Below are positions 53,276 through 62,552 of a DNA stretch of 64,000 nucleotides, one piece after another. The position numbers and the translations under genes were made by a program. How positions within the stretch are numbered: position 1 is the first letter of the stretch; every line of letters starts with the position of its first letter. The stretch is taken from NCBI GenBank assembly GCA_035516155.1, contig DATJAP010000016.1:1-64000 (forward strand). The letters run 5' to 3'. The stretch comes from JAJYKN01 sp035516155. Its GTDB lineage: Bacteria > Nitrospirota > UBA9217. Under the pieces are notes generated by a model. It searched no databases and had not been told where the DNA came from. It saw nothing but the letters and a program-made list of their open reading frames with translations.

Positions 53276-54191
53276 CTTGGCCGTGGAGGTGGGCAACCTC
53301 TCGGTGCGGTTCGGCGATTTCGTTGCCGTAGACCGGATTTCATTCACCGTTCGGCGCGGCGAGATATTCGGATTTTTGGGCGCAAACGGCGCGGGCAAGA
53401 CGACCACAATCCGCGTGCTCTGCGGACTCCTGCTGCCTTCCGAAGGGTCAGTGAGCGTTGGTGGGATCAGGTTCGATCACAACGAGAAGGCGGTAAAGTC
53501 CAAGGTCGGGTACATGTCCCAGAAATTTACGCTCTACAATGATATGACGGTCGAGGAAAACCTGAACTTCATCTCAAGTCTTCGCAAATTGGACAGAGCA
53601 ACGTATGAACTACGGCGCAAGGAACTGTTCGACTTTATCTCTTTCGACAGGCCCCTCGGTACCCTCGTCCGCGACCTGTCCGGAGGGACGAAGCAGCAGG
53701 TATCGCTCGCTGCAGCGCTTCTGCACGACCCGGAAATCATCTTCCTCGACGAGCCCACGGCAGGTGTTTCGCCTGCGTCGCGGGACCGTTTCTGGCGGCT
53801 CATTCGGAAGCTTTCAGAGAGGAACAAGACGGTCTTCGTAACGACCCATTACATGGACGAAGCGGAACAGTGTGGACGGATCGCTCTTATGCGGGAAGGC
53901 AGGATCATCGCGCTCGATTCACCGGAGAGGCTCAAAACCGCAACCTTTTCAACACCCATGTTCGAGTTTGATCCCCGGGAATCGCTCAGCTTTGCCGAAG
54001 TCTCCGCAATGGCCCACCATGAAGCATTTCTGTTTTTCGAACCCTACGGCCTCCGGTTTCATGCCGCGATCAAAAGCGAAGCTGAATGGGAAACCGCGAG
54101 AGGCGACTTCGAAAAGAAATTCTCGATCCGAAAAGTCAAGCCATCGCTCGAAGATGTGTTCATTCAGACCGTGGAGAGAAAGACCGTATGA
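53268..54191 (+). CDS. ABC-2 exporter ATPase, second half of a YbhF-like pair
   Basis: A 307-residue ATPase starting at ATG 53268 inside the previous gene. Walker A GANGAGKTTTIRV (about residues 38-50), signature LSGGTKQQVSLAAALL (about 135-150), Walker B IIFLDEPTAGVSPASRDRF, and an intact H-loop VTTHYMDEAEQC. A C-terminal extension of about 80 residues ends in KKFSIRKVKPSLEDVFIQ, a common DrrA-type tail. It overlaps the permease start by four bases (ATGA). Confidence 0.9.
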   Translation: MDDLAVEVGNLSVRFGDFVAVDRISFTVRRGEIFGFLGANGAGKTTTIRVLCGLLLPSEGSVSVGGIRFDHNEKAVKSKVGYMSQKFTLYNDMTVEENLNFISSLRKLDRATYELRRKELFDFISFDRPLGTLVRDLSGGTKQQVSLAAALLHDPEIIFLDEPTAGVSPASRDRFWRLIRKLSERNKTVFVTTHYMDEAEQCGRIALMREGRIIALDSPERLKTATFSTPMFEFDPRESLSFAEVSAMAHHEAFLFFEPYGLRFHAAIKSEAEWETARGDFEKKFSIRKVKPSLEDVFIQTVERKTV

Positions 54192-55306
54192 AAAATTTTG
54201 TCTGGCGCAGAGCTCTTGCGGTGGCAAGGAAAGAAGTCTATCACATTCTTCGGGACCCCACGACCCTCGGGGCCGCGCTGCTATTGCCCGTCTTGATGGT
54301 GGTCATGTTCGGCATTGCCATCGAGTTCAACGTGAAGAACGTTGCCCTTGCGGTGAGCGATTCGGACGGGACGCAGAGTTCCCGGAGATTTCTGGATGCC
54401 TTTGGAAGCTCTGATTACTTCCTGATCCATCGCGTAGCTTCGCCCCATGATGCCGTTACCGATGTGTCGGCAGAACACGCACGAGCAGCACTGATTATTC
54501 CCCCGCGTTTTGAAAAGGACCTCTTCGCCGGCAGAGGCGCTGAAGCACAGATCCTAATCGACGGTTCCGACAACTCGACCGTCGGCCCCGTGCTGGGGTA
54601 CGTGAGCAGCATCCAGAATATAGCCTCGCAACGGATCGGAGAATTTGATCCGACTCCGCCCTATGAGGTGCGGACAAGGTTTTTATTCAATCCCGAGCTG
54701 AATAGCAAGTGGTTCGTAATTCCCGGACTTACCGTCGTAGTCATGTCGATCCTCTCGATTCTGCTGACCGCGCTCACCGTAGCCCGCGAGTGGGAGAACG
54801 GCTCTATGGAGCTGCTTCTGTCCACACCCGTGCAGCCGCTCGAAATCATCGTCGGGAAGCTTGCTCCCTACGGAGTCCTCGGGATTATCGGTGTGGTATT
54901 TGTGTATGCCATTGCCAGGACCGTATTCGGCGTCCCCTTTGTGGGAAGCCTCTGGGTCTTTGGCTTGGGCTGCCTGCTCTTCCTCGTAACGTATCTTGCT
55001 CAGGGGCTTCTCATCTCTGTGGTAACACGCAAACAGACAATCGCTATGCAGTTTGCCATGATGTCCGGTTATCTGCCATCGAACCTGCTGTCCGGCTTTA
55101 TCTTCCCCATCGCGAGCATGCCCCCGTTCTTTCAGTACTTCACAATGATCCTGCCAGCACGCTGGTTCATGCTGATCGCCCGAGACACGTTCTTGAAGGG
55201 GTCGAGCTTGATCGAACTCGGTGGGCCGTTCCTTGCTCTCGCTTTTTTCTGCGCACTCATGATATTTCTGGCAACGCGTCGGTTTAAGAGGGATCTCGAG
55301 CCATGA
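54188..55306 (+). CDS. ABC-2 exporter permease, YbhS-like
   Basis: A 372-residue membrane protein of the ABC-2 type: helix 1 near residues 27-45, a large extracytoplasmic domain (about 46-180), then five helices. Typical parts are ARKEVYHILRDPTTLGAAL at the start and EWENGSMELLLSTPVQPLEI at about 204-223, the coupling region of this family, plus a final helix ending RRFKRDLEP. It overlaps both neighbours by four bases. It forms the membrane channel together with the next permease. Confidence 0.9.
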   Translation: MKNFVWRRALAVARKEVYHILRDPTTLGAALLLPVLMVVMFGIAIEFNVKNVALAVSDSDGTQSSRRFLDAFGSSDYFLIHRVASPHDAVTDVSAEHARAALIIPPRFEKDLFAGRGAEAQILIDGSDNSTVGPVLGYVSSIQNIASQRIGEFDPTPPYEVRTRFLFNPELNSKWFVIPGLTVVVMSILSILLTALTVAREWENGSMELLLSTPVQPLEIIVGKLAPYGVLGIIGVVFVYAIARTVFGVPFVGSLWVFGLGCLLFLVTYLAQGLLISVVTRKQTIAMQFAMMSGYLPSNLLSGFIFPIASMPPFFQYFTMILPARWFMLIARDTFLKGSSLIELGGPFLALAFFCALMIFLATRRFKRDLEP

Positions 55307-56403
55307 GCCGGACTCTCATCGGATTCATAAAAAAGGAACTGGTTCAGACCCTCCGGGACCCCAGGATGCGGATTTTGCTCTTCGTAATGCCCGTGATCCA
55401 GCTCACGCTCTTTGGCGTCGCCCTTTCGAACGAGGTCAAGAACATCCGGCTTGCGGCAGTGTTCGATTCCAAAGACACCGTCTTGCGTGACATCTACGAG
55501 CGAAGCATTGCTGGAAAATGGTTTGTCCCTGCGAGGAGTAAAGAACAGGACCCCTACACCATGATCGAAGCGGATAACGCCGATGCCGTACTCGTTCCGC
55601 CTCCCGGCGGGTTCACACGCGCACTTGGACGCGGAGACGCAAACCTGCAGCTTCTTGTGAACGCCACAAACGTGATCGAGGCCCAGTCCATCGAAGCGTA
55701 TCTGCAAAACATCGTTCAGCAGACAGTTATGGATGATCTTAAATTCACTCGGCCCGCTCCTCCCATCCAGGTGAGCACGCGCGTGCTCTTCAACCCTGCG
55801 CTCGAAACGTCGATCTTCCTGGTCCCCGGCGTTATGTGCATGCTCATGCTCATTTCGACGATGGTGCTGTCCAATGTATCCATCGTCCGGGAAAAGGAGA
55901 TGGGGACGTTCGAGATGCTGATCTCAGCGCCCGTATCACGGTCCGAAGTCATTTATGGCAAGACGATCCCCTACGTCCTCTTGGGAATGTCCAATGTGCC
56001 ATTGATTCTGGGGGTGGCGGTGTTCGCCTTCCATGTCCCTATGCGCGGTTCTTTGATTGCCTTGTTCATCGCGGCCTTCGCCTTTGTCTGCACTGCCGTA
56101 GCGTTTGGGACACTGGTTTCCACTTTCTGCAAGAACCAGCAGCAGGCGACACTTGCCGGGCTTCTATTCAACTTTCCGATGATCATGTTGTCGGGAATAA
56201 TGTTTCCTCTCGAAAATATGCCCGATAGCATCCGGTGGCTTTCCTTCTTCGACCCGCTCGCCCACTACATGGGCCTTCTCCGCAACATTATGCTCAAAGG
56301 CGGAGAAATAGACTATGTCGTCACCCATATTGTGTATCTTGCGATCATAGCAGTGGTAAGCGTCATTGCCAGCTTCCGCCGCTTCCACACAACGCTGGAG
56401 TAG
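55303..56403 (+). CDS. ABC-2 exporter permease, YbhR-like
   Basis: A 366-residue paralogue of the preceding permease: FIKKELVQTLRDPRMRILLF at the N-terminus, a periplasmic domain, the coupling segment EKEMGTFEMLISAPVSRSEV (about 197-216), MLSGIMFPLENMP and the final SFRRFHTTLE. Last gene of the operon. A small palindrome TGCGGTTT-A-AAACCGCA follows the stop (56408-56424) without a clear T-run, so it is a weak candidate for termination. Confidence 0.9.
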   Translation: MSRTLIGFIKKELVQTLRDPRMRILLFVMPVIQLTLFGVALSNEVKNIRLAAVFDSKDTVLRDIYERSIAGKWFVPARSKEQDPYTMIEADNADAVLVPPPGGFTRALGRGDANLQLLVNATNVIEAQSIEAYLQNIVQQTVMDDLKFTRPAPPIQVSTRVLFNPALETSIFLVPGVMCMLMLISTMVLSNVSIVREKEMGTFEMLISAPVSRSEVIYGKTIPYVLLGMSNVPLILGVAVFAFHVPMRGSLIALFIAAFAFVCTAVAFGTLVSTFCKNQQQATLAGLLFNFPMIMLSGIMFPLENMPDSIRWLSFFDPLAHYMGLLRNIMLKGGEIDYVVTHIVYLAIIAVVSVIASFRRFHTTLE

Positions 56404-56571
56404 ATAGTGCGGTTTAAAACCGCATACCGCGCAGTATAAGCTCCTGCAGATGAACATCCCCGACCAACAAGCTGCGGGAGATCCTAAAAAACCTAAAGTA
56501 ACTTCAACGGCCTTCATTCGCCTTTCGGCTTCCCTGGCGATATGATATAGGTTCAACGCATATCTCCATGC

Positions 56572-56745
56572 TCATCCGCGTATTTCTATTTCATATCTTT
56601 CTTGAATTCCTATCGCTGACTTTCTGATTATGTCCACCACATCTTGATCTAAAGGGGCTTTTCTGTTGTTCACGGGAAATACGACATGATAGCGAATTGA
56701 CCCCGCACAATGATGTTCTTTGTTTACTTCAGCTTGCTCTTTCAC
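56572..56745 (-). pseudogene. IS200/IS605-family TnpA, N-terminal remnant
   Basis: A 57-codon leftward frame from GTG 56745: VKEQAEVNKEHHCAGSIRYH, then VVFPVNNRKAPLDQDVVDII and RKSAIGIQERYEIEI. The stretch IRYHVVFPVxxRKAxLD is the first strand and loop of Y1 (HUH) transposases of the IS200/IS605 type. The HUH motif and catalytic Tyr that should follow are missing, so the gene is truncated. A perfect hairpin lies 27 bases upstream, as in the left end of these elements. Confidence 0.5.
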
Positions 56746-56771
56746 ACTCAGCGCTTAACACAGGAGGTGAT

Positions 56772-56789
56772 CCCGCAGCGAACTGCGGG
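56772..56789 (-). repeat. perfect hairpin, possible IS200/IS605 left-end structure
   Basis: On the minus strand CCCGCAG-TTCG-CTGCGGG, 7 bp with a UUCG loop. IS200/IS605 elements carry such imperfect or perfect subterminal hairpins for TnpA recognition and translational control. Confidence 0.45.
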
Positions 56790-57035
56790 GCATTGCAATA
56801 AAAATCTGTCATACAAGTGGACAAGTATATGTAAAAAAATACGTTTAGGGCGAGAGGATGTTTGAGTTGTAGTCTCCAAAAAACAAAGGGAACCTCAACA
56901 CCCATTTGCCCTCCTCCCGATGCGTCGCACCCAGCAGAGGGCATGCGTGAGCAAGAGTTCAACCGTCCAGTTTTACTATGCACCTAGGATCAATTCTCCA
57001 AGGATGTCGTAGGGAGAAGAATTGCGTGTTATATA

Positions 57036-58235
57036 TTACAGTATCGAAACAAATGCTCCACCTAGGACCATTATTGTCACCACTACCCAAGGGGGGGTCT
57101 TCCAGAGCGAAAGAAGACCAAAGGCGAGCAGCCCCAAGATAAAATCGTTTGCGGACAGGATGCCGCTCGTCCAGACGGGGTTATAGAATGCCGCAAGAAG
57201 CAGCCCTACGACTGCCGCATTGACGCCCATCAGGACACATCGAATAGCCCCTTTTTTCCGCAGCACCTCCCAGAACGGGAGAATCCCCATGAGGAGCAGG
57301 AACGACGGCACATAAATGGATAGCAAGCAGATAGTCCCGCCGATCCAGCCACTTGGCGCAGGTTGCATGACCGATCCGAGATAGCCGGAAAAAGTGAACA
57401 GGGGCCCAGGCACTGCTTGAGCAGTTCCATAGCCAGCCAGAAACAGATCTTTGCTTACCCATCCCGGGGAAACGACCGCTGTCTGCAATAGGGGAAGAAC
57501 AACATGTCCGCCGCCAAAGACCAGGGAGCCCGTTCTGTAAAAACTGTCGATTAACGCGATCGTATGACTGTGAACGAAACCCGAAAGGATAGGAAGCCCG
57601 AGGAGCAATACAACAAACAGGCAGATACAGGAAACTGCCGTGGCACGAGCGATCGGAATGTGCAAGGCTGAATGGCTGGATACAGTATCTGTCCTCAAAA
57701 AGAGCAGCCCGAACAGCCCACCGGCCAGAATCGCAAGTATCTGTGCCCACGCGCTGGGCCAGACCAGCACAAGCATAGCCGCAAGTATGGCTATTGTGCC
57801 ACGGGGCCGGTCGGGAGTTAATGACCTTGCCATTCCCCGGATTGCGAGAGCCACAACTGCAACCGCAACAACCTTCAATCCATGGAACCAACCCGCGTGG
57901 GCCACAGCACTGTGCAAAGTGCTAATGCCATATCCGAACATGATCAGCGCAAATGCCGATGGCAGTGTGAAACCCGCCCATGCCGCCAACGCACCTCGGA
58001 TGCCAGCCTGGGAAATTCCGATTGCGATCCCCACCTGGCTGCTGGCAGGTCCCGGAAGAAACTGGCACAGGGCGACTAGATCGGCATAAGCATCCTCGCT
58101 CAGGGATCTGCGTCAAGCGACAAACTCGTCGCGAAAGTATCCGAGATGCGCTACCGGACCACCAAACGACGTCAGGCCGAGTCTCAAGAATATTTTGAAT
58201 ACTTGAATGGCGGTTAATCTTTGAGCGTTGTCCAT
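57036..58235 (-). pseudogene. chrA: chromate transporter ChrA with an in-frame stop at codon 41
   Basis: A 399-codon frame from ATG 58235, normal length for two-domain ChrA. N-terminal hallmarks are FLRLGLTSFGGPVAHLGYFR (about residues 15-34) and, after the stop, ADLVALCQFLPGPASSQVG (about 49-67), with the second copy GSLVFGGGHVVLPLL and AVPGPLFTFSGYLG near 235 and 265. TGA at 58113-58115 lies where relatives have Glu or a similar residue (EFVxRRxxLS), so it is a nonsense mutation. Restart at ATG 58034 would give a product lacking the first helix region. ChrA exports chromate by exchange or symport; here probably inactive. Confidence 0.8.
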
Positions 58236-58431
58236 GTAAAAAATCGCATCCGTACTCAAATGCAAACAAATTTACTGTGGTCGAATTTATTCTACATGAA
58301 ACGGGGACACTCGTTTATCAGCTCACACTTCCATGATTCGTGGAGGGGAAGATATTCATTTTTATAGCGATCACATTAAATTTGTCCACGTCAGGGAAGC
58401 TTTGATTCTCGTCATGCATTGATCCTAATCT

Positions 58432-58908
58432 CTATTTGCGGCACAAGTCTTTCTCCATAATTAGAACCGGACACGAGTGATATATTGTTTTCTCTTTTAC
58501 GATCCAGCCTAATTTTGAATAGAATAGTGCAGGAAGATTGACATCAGTTGTAAACAGAAACAGTTTGCATATTTCTAATTCGGTGGCCTTATTCTCCGCA
58601 GCCTTTGCCAAACTTGTGCCAATTCCCCTTCTCCTGAATGGCTCGACCACGTATAAGCTCGTAAGCCAGTGCGACAGGTCTCTTCTCGTCTCCATGTCAA
58701 ATGTCCTCAGGGATACCGTACCGACAGGTTCTCCCGCCTCAAAGGCCACCAGAGTAAGAGGGAGTTTTTCTTTATTAATCCTCTCGCGCAACAAAGTTAC
58801 GACCTCTTCTAGCGTCATCTCGGGATACAGATATGACCACTCGTCATATATCCAGCCAGCAAGAACCGGGATTACTTCTTGGTGATCTCCCAAATATTGA
58901 ATATCCAC
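58432..58908 (-). CDS. GNAT-family N-acetyltransferase
   Basis: A 158-residue single-domain acetyltransferase. The acetyl-CoA loop is VVEPFRRRGIGTSLAKAAEN (about residues 89-108), in the canonical (R/Q)xxGxG/A form, preceded by PVGTVSLRTFDMETRRDLSHWLTSLYV (in two strands) and followed by FLFTTDVNLPALFYSKLGW. Substrate unknown. It lies 37 bases downstream of the methyltransferase-like gene on the same strand and could be co-transcribed with it. Confidence 0.85.
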   Translation of the reverse strand: MDIQYLGDHQEVIPVLAGWIYDEWSYLYPEMTLEEVVTLLRERINKEKLPLTLVAFEAGEPVGTVSLRTFDMETRRDLSHWLTSLYVVEPFRRRGIGTSLAKAAENKATELEICKLFLFTTDVNLPALFYSKLGWIVKEKTIYHSCPVLIMEKDLCRK

Positions 58909-58945
58909 GTCTACGTCATTCTTTCATGCTAAATTAATTTTGCCA

Positions 58946-59623
58946 TCACCACACAAATGGTACGAGCCGGCACGGCACTTTCTTTTTGTAGTCCGAATAC
59001 CCCGGCAAATGTATCGAAAGGAATTTTTCTTCCTCGAGAATCCGCCAGACAATCACTGACGCGATGGAAAAAGACATAAGGAGTCCCCACCAGGATGCGA
59101 GCGCAAGCGGCGTGCCAAAAAGCATGACGAGCGCTCCTAAATACATAGGATGTCGAATTATCGCGTACGGCCCCGTTGAAATAACCTTTTGACCAGTGGC
59201 TACTTCTATGATCGCGGCGGAAAACGTATTCTCCTTGAAAACGACGAAGATGATTAGAAACCCGCACATTACAAGCACGTCACCGGTGATCACGATGGAG
59301 AGCGGGACATCCGACCATGAAAAGCGATGATCAAGCGAGGCAAGAATGAACATGCCAATGAACGCTATGGCTGCAAAGAATTGTATGCGTTTTTGGATCT
59401 TTACTTTCTCGGCAGCCGGACCCGCTTTCACTCGACGCACCAGGAGTTGCGGATCTTTCTTCCGTAAATACGCGGTGATCAGTGCCGTCGATAACGCAAA
59501 CACAAGCAAGTAGGCCCATGCCTGCAAGAAATCGAACGTCCCTCCGGGAGCGAAAAGCATAATTCCTAAGCCGATGATAAGCTGCAGATATCCGAGTATA
59601 GTTTTTCTTGTCAGATTGTTCAT
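58946..59623 (-). CDS. isoprenylcysteine carboxyl methyltransferase-like membrane protein
   Basis: A 225-residue protein with about five to six helices. The family signature is GPYAIIRHPMYLGALVMLFG (about 150-169), with SWWGLLMSFSIA and RILEEEKFLSIHLPGYSDYKKK near the C-terminus (EExxL...YxxYxxK). Bacterial homologues methylate unknown small molecules or lipids with SAM. Starts at ATG 59623. The next gene downstream is the GNAT protein. Confidence 0.85.
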   Translation of the reverse strand: MNNLTRKTILGYLQLIIGLGIMLFAPGGTFDFLQAWAYLLVFALSTALITAYLRKKDPQLLVRRVKAGPAAEKVKIQKRIQFFAAIAFIGMFILASLDHRFSWSDVPLSIVITGDVLVMCGFLIIFVVFKENTFSAAIIEVATGQKVISTGPYAIIRHPMYLGALVMLFGTPLALASWWGLLMSFSIASVIVWRILEEEKFLSIHLPGYSDYKKKVPCRLVPFVW

Positions 59624-60074
59624 AGTTACTTGTTCAGAAAGTTGACATTTTCTTCTTTCTTGAAACGGCTACTGTTTGATCGCCCGCCAGAGTCACAATT
59701 AAATTCTCTCAAATCTTTGGCATTCACATTTAGGTCTGTGGCTACCTGTTGCGTCCTTGCCAATGATGGCTTTCCTGTTTAATGTTCCCGTTTCTGTTGC
59801 ACTGGACGCGCCGTGCCTCCAGATCGGGACAGGCACGGGTGTCGCCGCAGCTTAAAAACTGGCATGAAATCGCTTAAAACAGCAAGATTCTGATATCAAA
59901 TTCTTTTCAAATCGAATTTTATATGCCACGTGACTTTTCTGACAATTTAATCTCAACAGTATAAATAAAGGTATCCCCTATGCTTTTTTTTCCGTCATCC
60001 TGCGAAACGGGACTTTGTCGTTTCTTGAGAGGCCAAGGACAACAGCACGTGATGCTTGATTATAAAACAGACGT
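59624..60074. other. intergenic region with an 8-bp inverted repeat
   Basis: About 450 bases. A perfect stem CCGTGCCT/AGGCACGG with a 12-base loop lies at 59811-59838. It is not followed by a T-run on either strand, so it is not a classic terminator. No gene is recognised. Confidence 0.4.
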
Positions 60075-62552
60075 TCACACGCGCTTGCTGGTGGTATCTG
60101 TATTCCACTTCCAGTTGCGGATTTCCGGCATGTCTTGGCCGTACTTGGCGATGTATGTTTTGTGGTCCAGCAGTTTGTCGCGAAGAAACTGTTTGGCGTA
60201 AGCGGCCCTTGAAGCCAACCCTGACACGCGGTCGATCACGTCGCCAGCCAGGTGGAATCGATCGAGATCGTTCAACACGACCATGTCGAAGGGCGTCGTG
60301 GTCGTTCCATTTTCCTTGTACCCACGTACATGGAGATTCTTGTAATTAGTCCGACGATAGGTCAGACGATGAATCAACCAGGGATAGCCGTGGAAGGCAA
60401 AGATGATGGGCTTGTCCTTGGTGAAGAGGACATCAAAGTCTTTATCGTTCAAGCCGTGGGGATGCTCGCTCTGCGGCTGGAGCGTCATCAAGTCCACGAC
60501 GTTGATAACGCGGATCTTCAGCTCCGGAAAGTGCTGTCGCAGGATCTCGACAGCGGCCAGCGTCTCCAAGGTTGGTACATCACCGCAGCAAACCATCACC
60601 ACATCGGGGTCACCGCCCTCGTCGTTGCTGGCCCATTCCCAGATGCCTAGCCCGGTAGTGCAGTGCTTGATGGCCGCATCCATTTCCAGCCATTGGAGCT
60701 CCGGCTGTTTTCCCGCGACGATAACATTGACGTAATTGCGGCTGCGCAGGCAATGGTCGGTGACCGACAGCAGGGTGTTGGCGTCTGGCGGCAGGTAAAC
60801 GCGGATGATTTCCGCCTTCTTGTTCACCACGTGGTCGATAAAGCCTGGGTCCTGGTGACTGAAGCCATTGTGGTCTTGTCGCCAAACGTGTGAGGAAAGC
60901 AGGTAATTCAGGGAAGCAATCGGACGCCGCCACGGGATGTGGCTCGCCACCTTGAGCCACTTTGCGTGCTGGTTGAACATCGAATCGACGATGTGGATAA
61001 ACGCCTCGTAGCACGAGAAAAAACCGTGTCTGCCTGTCAGCAAGTAGCCTTCGAGCCAGCCCTCGCACTGATGCTCGCTCAACATTTCCATCACTCGGCC
61101 ATCGGGTGAGACATGGTCGTCAGTGGGCAGAACTTCTGCGGTTGAGCAACGGTTCGTAATCTCGAAGAGGCTGCTCCAGCGGTTCGACTCGGTTTCGTCC
61201 GGACTGAAGATGCGGAAGTTGCGGGCCTCGGCGTTGAGCTTGAGCACATCACGGATAAACACTCCCTGGACTCGCGTTGATTCTGCTTCCACGACGCCAG
61301 GCTTCGGCACCTTGACAGCGTAATCGCGGAAATCCGGCAACCTCAAATCTTTAAGGAGAAGGCCTCCATTCGCATGGGGGTTCGCTCCCATACGCCGCTC
61401 TCCTTCGGGGGATAGGTCCGCCAGTTCGGGAATGAGCTTGCCGCTTTTGTCAAATAACTCCTCAGCCCTATAGCTCTTCATCCATTGTTCCAATATTTTT
61501 AGATGCTTGGGTTTTGCTGCAAAATCTGTAATCGGCACTTGGTGCGCGCGAAAGGTACCCTCGATGGTCAATCCATCAACGACCTTCGGGCAAGTCCAGC
61601 CTTTCGGTGTGCGCAGGATTATCATGGGCCACTGCGGACGCTCCTTGAATCCCTTTGTTCGTGCCCTACTCTGAATGTCTTTAATCTCTGTAATGATTGT
61701 ATCGAGGGTCGCGGCCAGTCGTTGATGGACCTTCATAGGGTCGTCTCCCTCAACAAAATACGGCGTGTAACCGTAACCTCGGAAAAGCTGATCCAATTCT
61801 TTGTGACTGATGCGGCCCAGCACGGTGGGACCGGCTATCTTGTAGCCGTTCAAATGTAGAATCGGCAGCACAGCCCCATCAGTAATGGGATTTAAAAATT
61901 TATTTGAGTGCCAACTAGTAGCCAGCGGGCCGGTTTCTGACTCGCCATCGCCCACCACGCAGGCAACTATCAAATTGGGATTGTCGAATGCAGCGCCATA
62001 CGCATGCGATAAAGAATAACCGAGTTCTCCGCCTTCATGAATGGAACCAGGTGTTTCCGGTGCTGCGTGACTGGGAATGCCGCCGGGAAAAGAGAATTGG
62101 GTGAAGAGCTTTTTCATGCCCTGCTCGTCTTGGGATATGTCCGGATACAACTCACTGTATGTGCCTTCCAGATAAGTGTTGGCCACCAATCCCGGCCCGC
62201 CATGTCCAGGGCCCGTGATATAAATCATGTTCAGGTCATACCGCTTGATGACCCGATTAAGATGAACATAAATAAGGTTCAGGCCGGGCGTCGTTCCAAA
62301 ATGGCCCAGCAGTCGCGGTTTGATATGTTCCAATTTTAACGGTTTTTTTAGCATCGGATTGTCATAGAGATAGATTTGGCCGACCGACAGGTAGTTGGCA
62401 GCCCGCCAATAGGCGTTTATCCTTCGGAGCAGATCGAGCGACAATGGCTTACGCGCGACCGTCATCTTTTCTGTTTTCACGGCGAAGTTTTCCTCAAACC
62501 CTCTTTTTAACGTCCGGACAATGTTCGTCTTAGACACTTTTTTTGTTTTCAT
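60075..62552 (-). CDS. xfp: xylulose-5-phosphate/fructose-6-phosphate phosphoketolase
   Basis: An 825-residue TPP enzyme splitting xylulose-5-P or fructose-6-P to acetyl phosphate plus an aldose phosphate. Typical motifs: ITGPGHGGPG (about residue 92), GGELGYSLSHAYGAAFDNPN, VVGDGESETGPLATSWHSNK (TPP/Mg site, about 195), SHKELDQLFRGYGYTPYFVEGDDP and HDHxGFSHQDPG-like DHNGFSHQDPGF (about 540). The start ATG 62552 has AAGGGA eight bases away; ATG 62558 is possible. It overlaps the end of ackA by 23 bases, so acetyl phosphate is made and then used for ATP by products of the same mRNA. Confidence 0.95.
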   Translation of the reverse strand: MKTKKVSKTNIVRTLKRGFEENFAVKTEKMTVARKPLSLDLLRRINAYWRAANYLSVGQIYLYDNPMLKKPLKLEHIKPRLLGHFGTTPGLNLIYVHLNRVIKRYDLNMIYITGPGHGGPGLVANTYLEGTYSELYPDISQDEQGMKKLFTQFSFPGGIPSHAAPETPGSIHEGGELGYSLSHAYGAAFDNPNLIVACVVGDGESETGPLATSWHSNKFLNPITDGAVLPILHLNGYKIAGPTVLGRISHKELDQLFRGYGYTPYFVEGDDPMKVHQRLAATLDTIITEIKDIQSRARTKGFKERPQWPMIILRTPKGWTCPKVVDGLTIEGTFRAHQVPITDFAAKPKHLKILEQWMKSYRAEELFDKSGKLIPELADLSPEGERRMGANPHANGGLLLKDLRLPDFRDYAVKVPKPGVVEAESTRVQGVFIRDVLKLNAEARNFRIFSPDETESNRWSSLFEITNRCSTAEVLPTDDHVSPDGRVMEMLSEHQCEGWLEGYLLTGRHGFFSCYEAFIHIVDSMFNQHAKWLKVASHIPWRRPIASLNYLLSSHVWRQDHNGFSHQDPGFIDHVVNKKAEIIRVYLPPDANTLLSVTDHCLRSRNYVNVIVAGKQPELQWLEMDAAIKHCTTGLGIWEWASNDEGGDPDVVMVCCGDVPTLETLAAVEILRQHFPELKIRVINVVDLMTLQPQSEHPHGLNDKDFDVLFTKDKPIIFAFHGYPWLIHRLTYRRTNYKNLHVRGYKENGTTTTPFDMVVLNDLDRFHLAGDVIDRVSGLASRAAYAKQFLRDKLLDHKTYIAKYGQDMPEIRNWKWNTDTTSKRV

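Larger units (their letters stand above)
56404..57035. other. region between the exporter operon and chrA
   Basis: About 630 bases. It holds a palindrome at 56408-56424 and the remnant of an IS200/IS605 transposase with its hairpin (56572-56789). Apart from these nothing recognisable is present. Confidence 0.5.

Noticed and set aside
56761..56789. 16S rRNA 3'-end fragment (GGATCACCTCCT on the minus strand)
   Set aside because: Only 12 bases match and the flank is a hairpin next to a transposase remnant; no other rRNA sequence is present.
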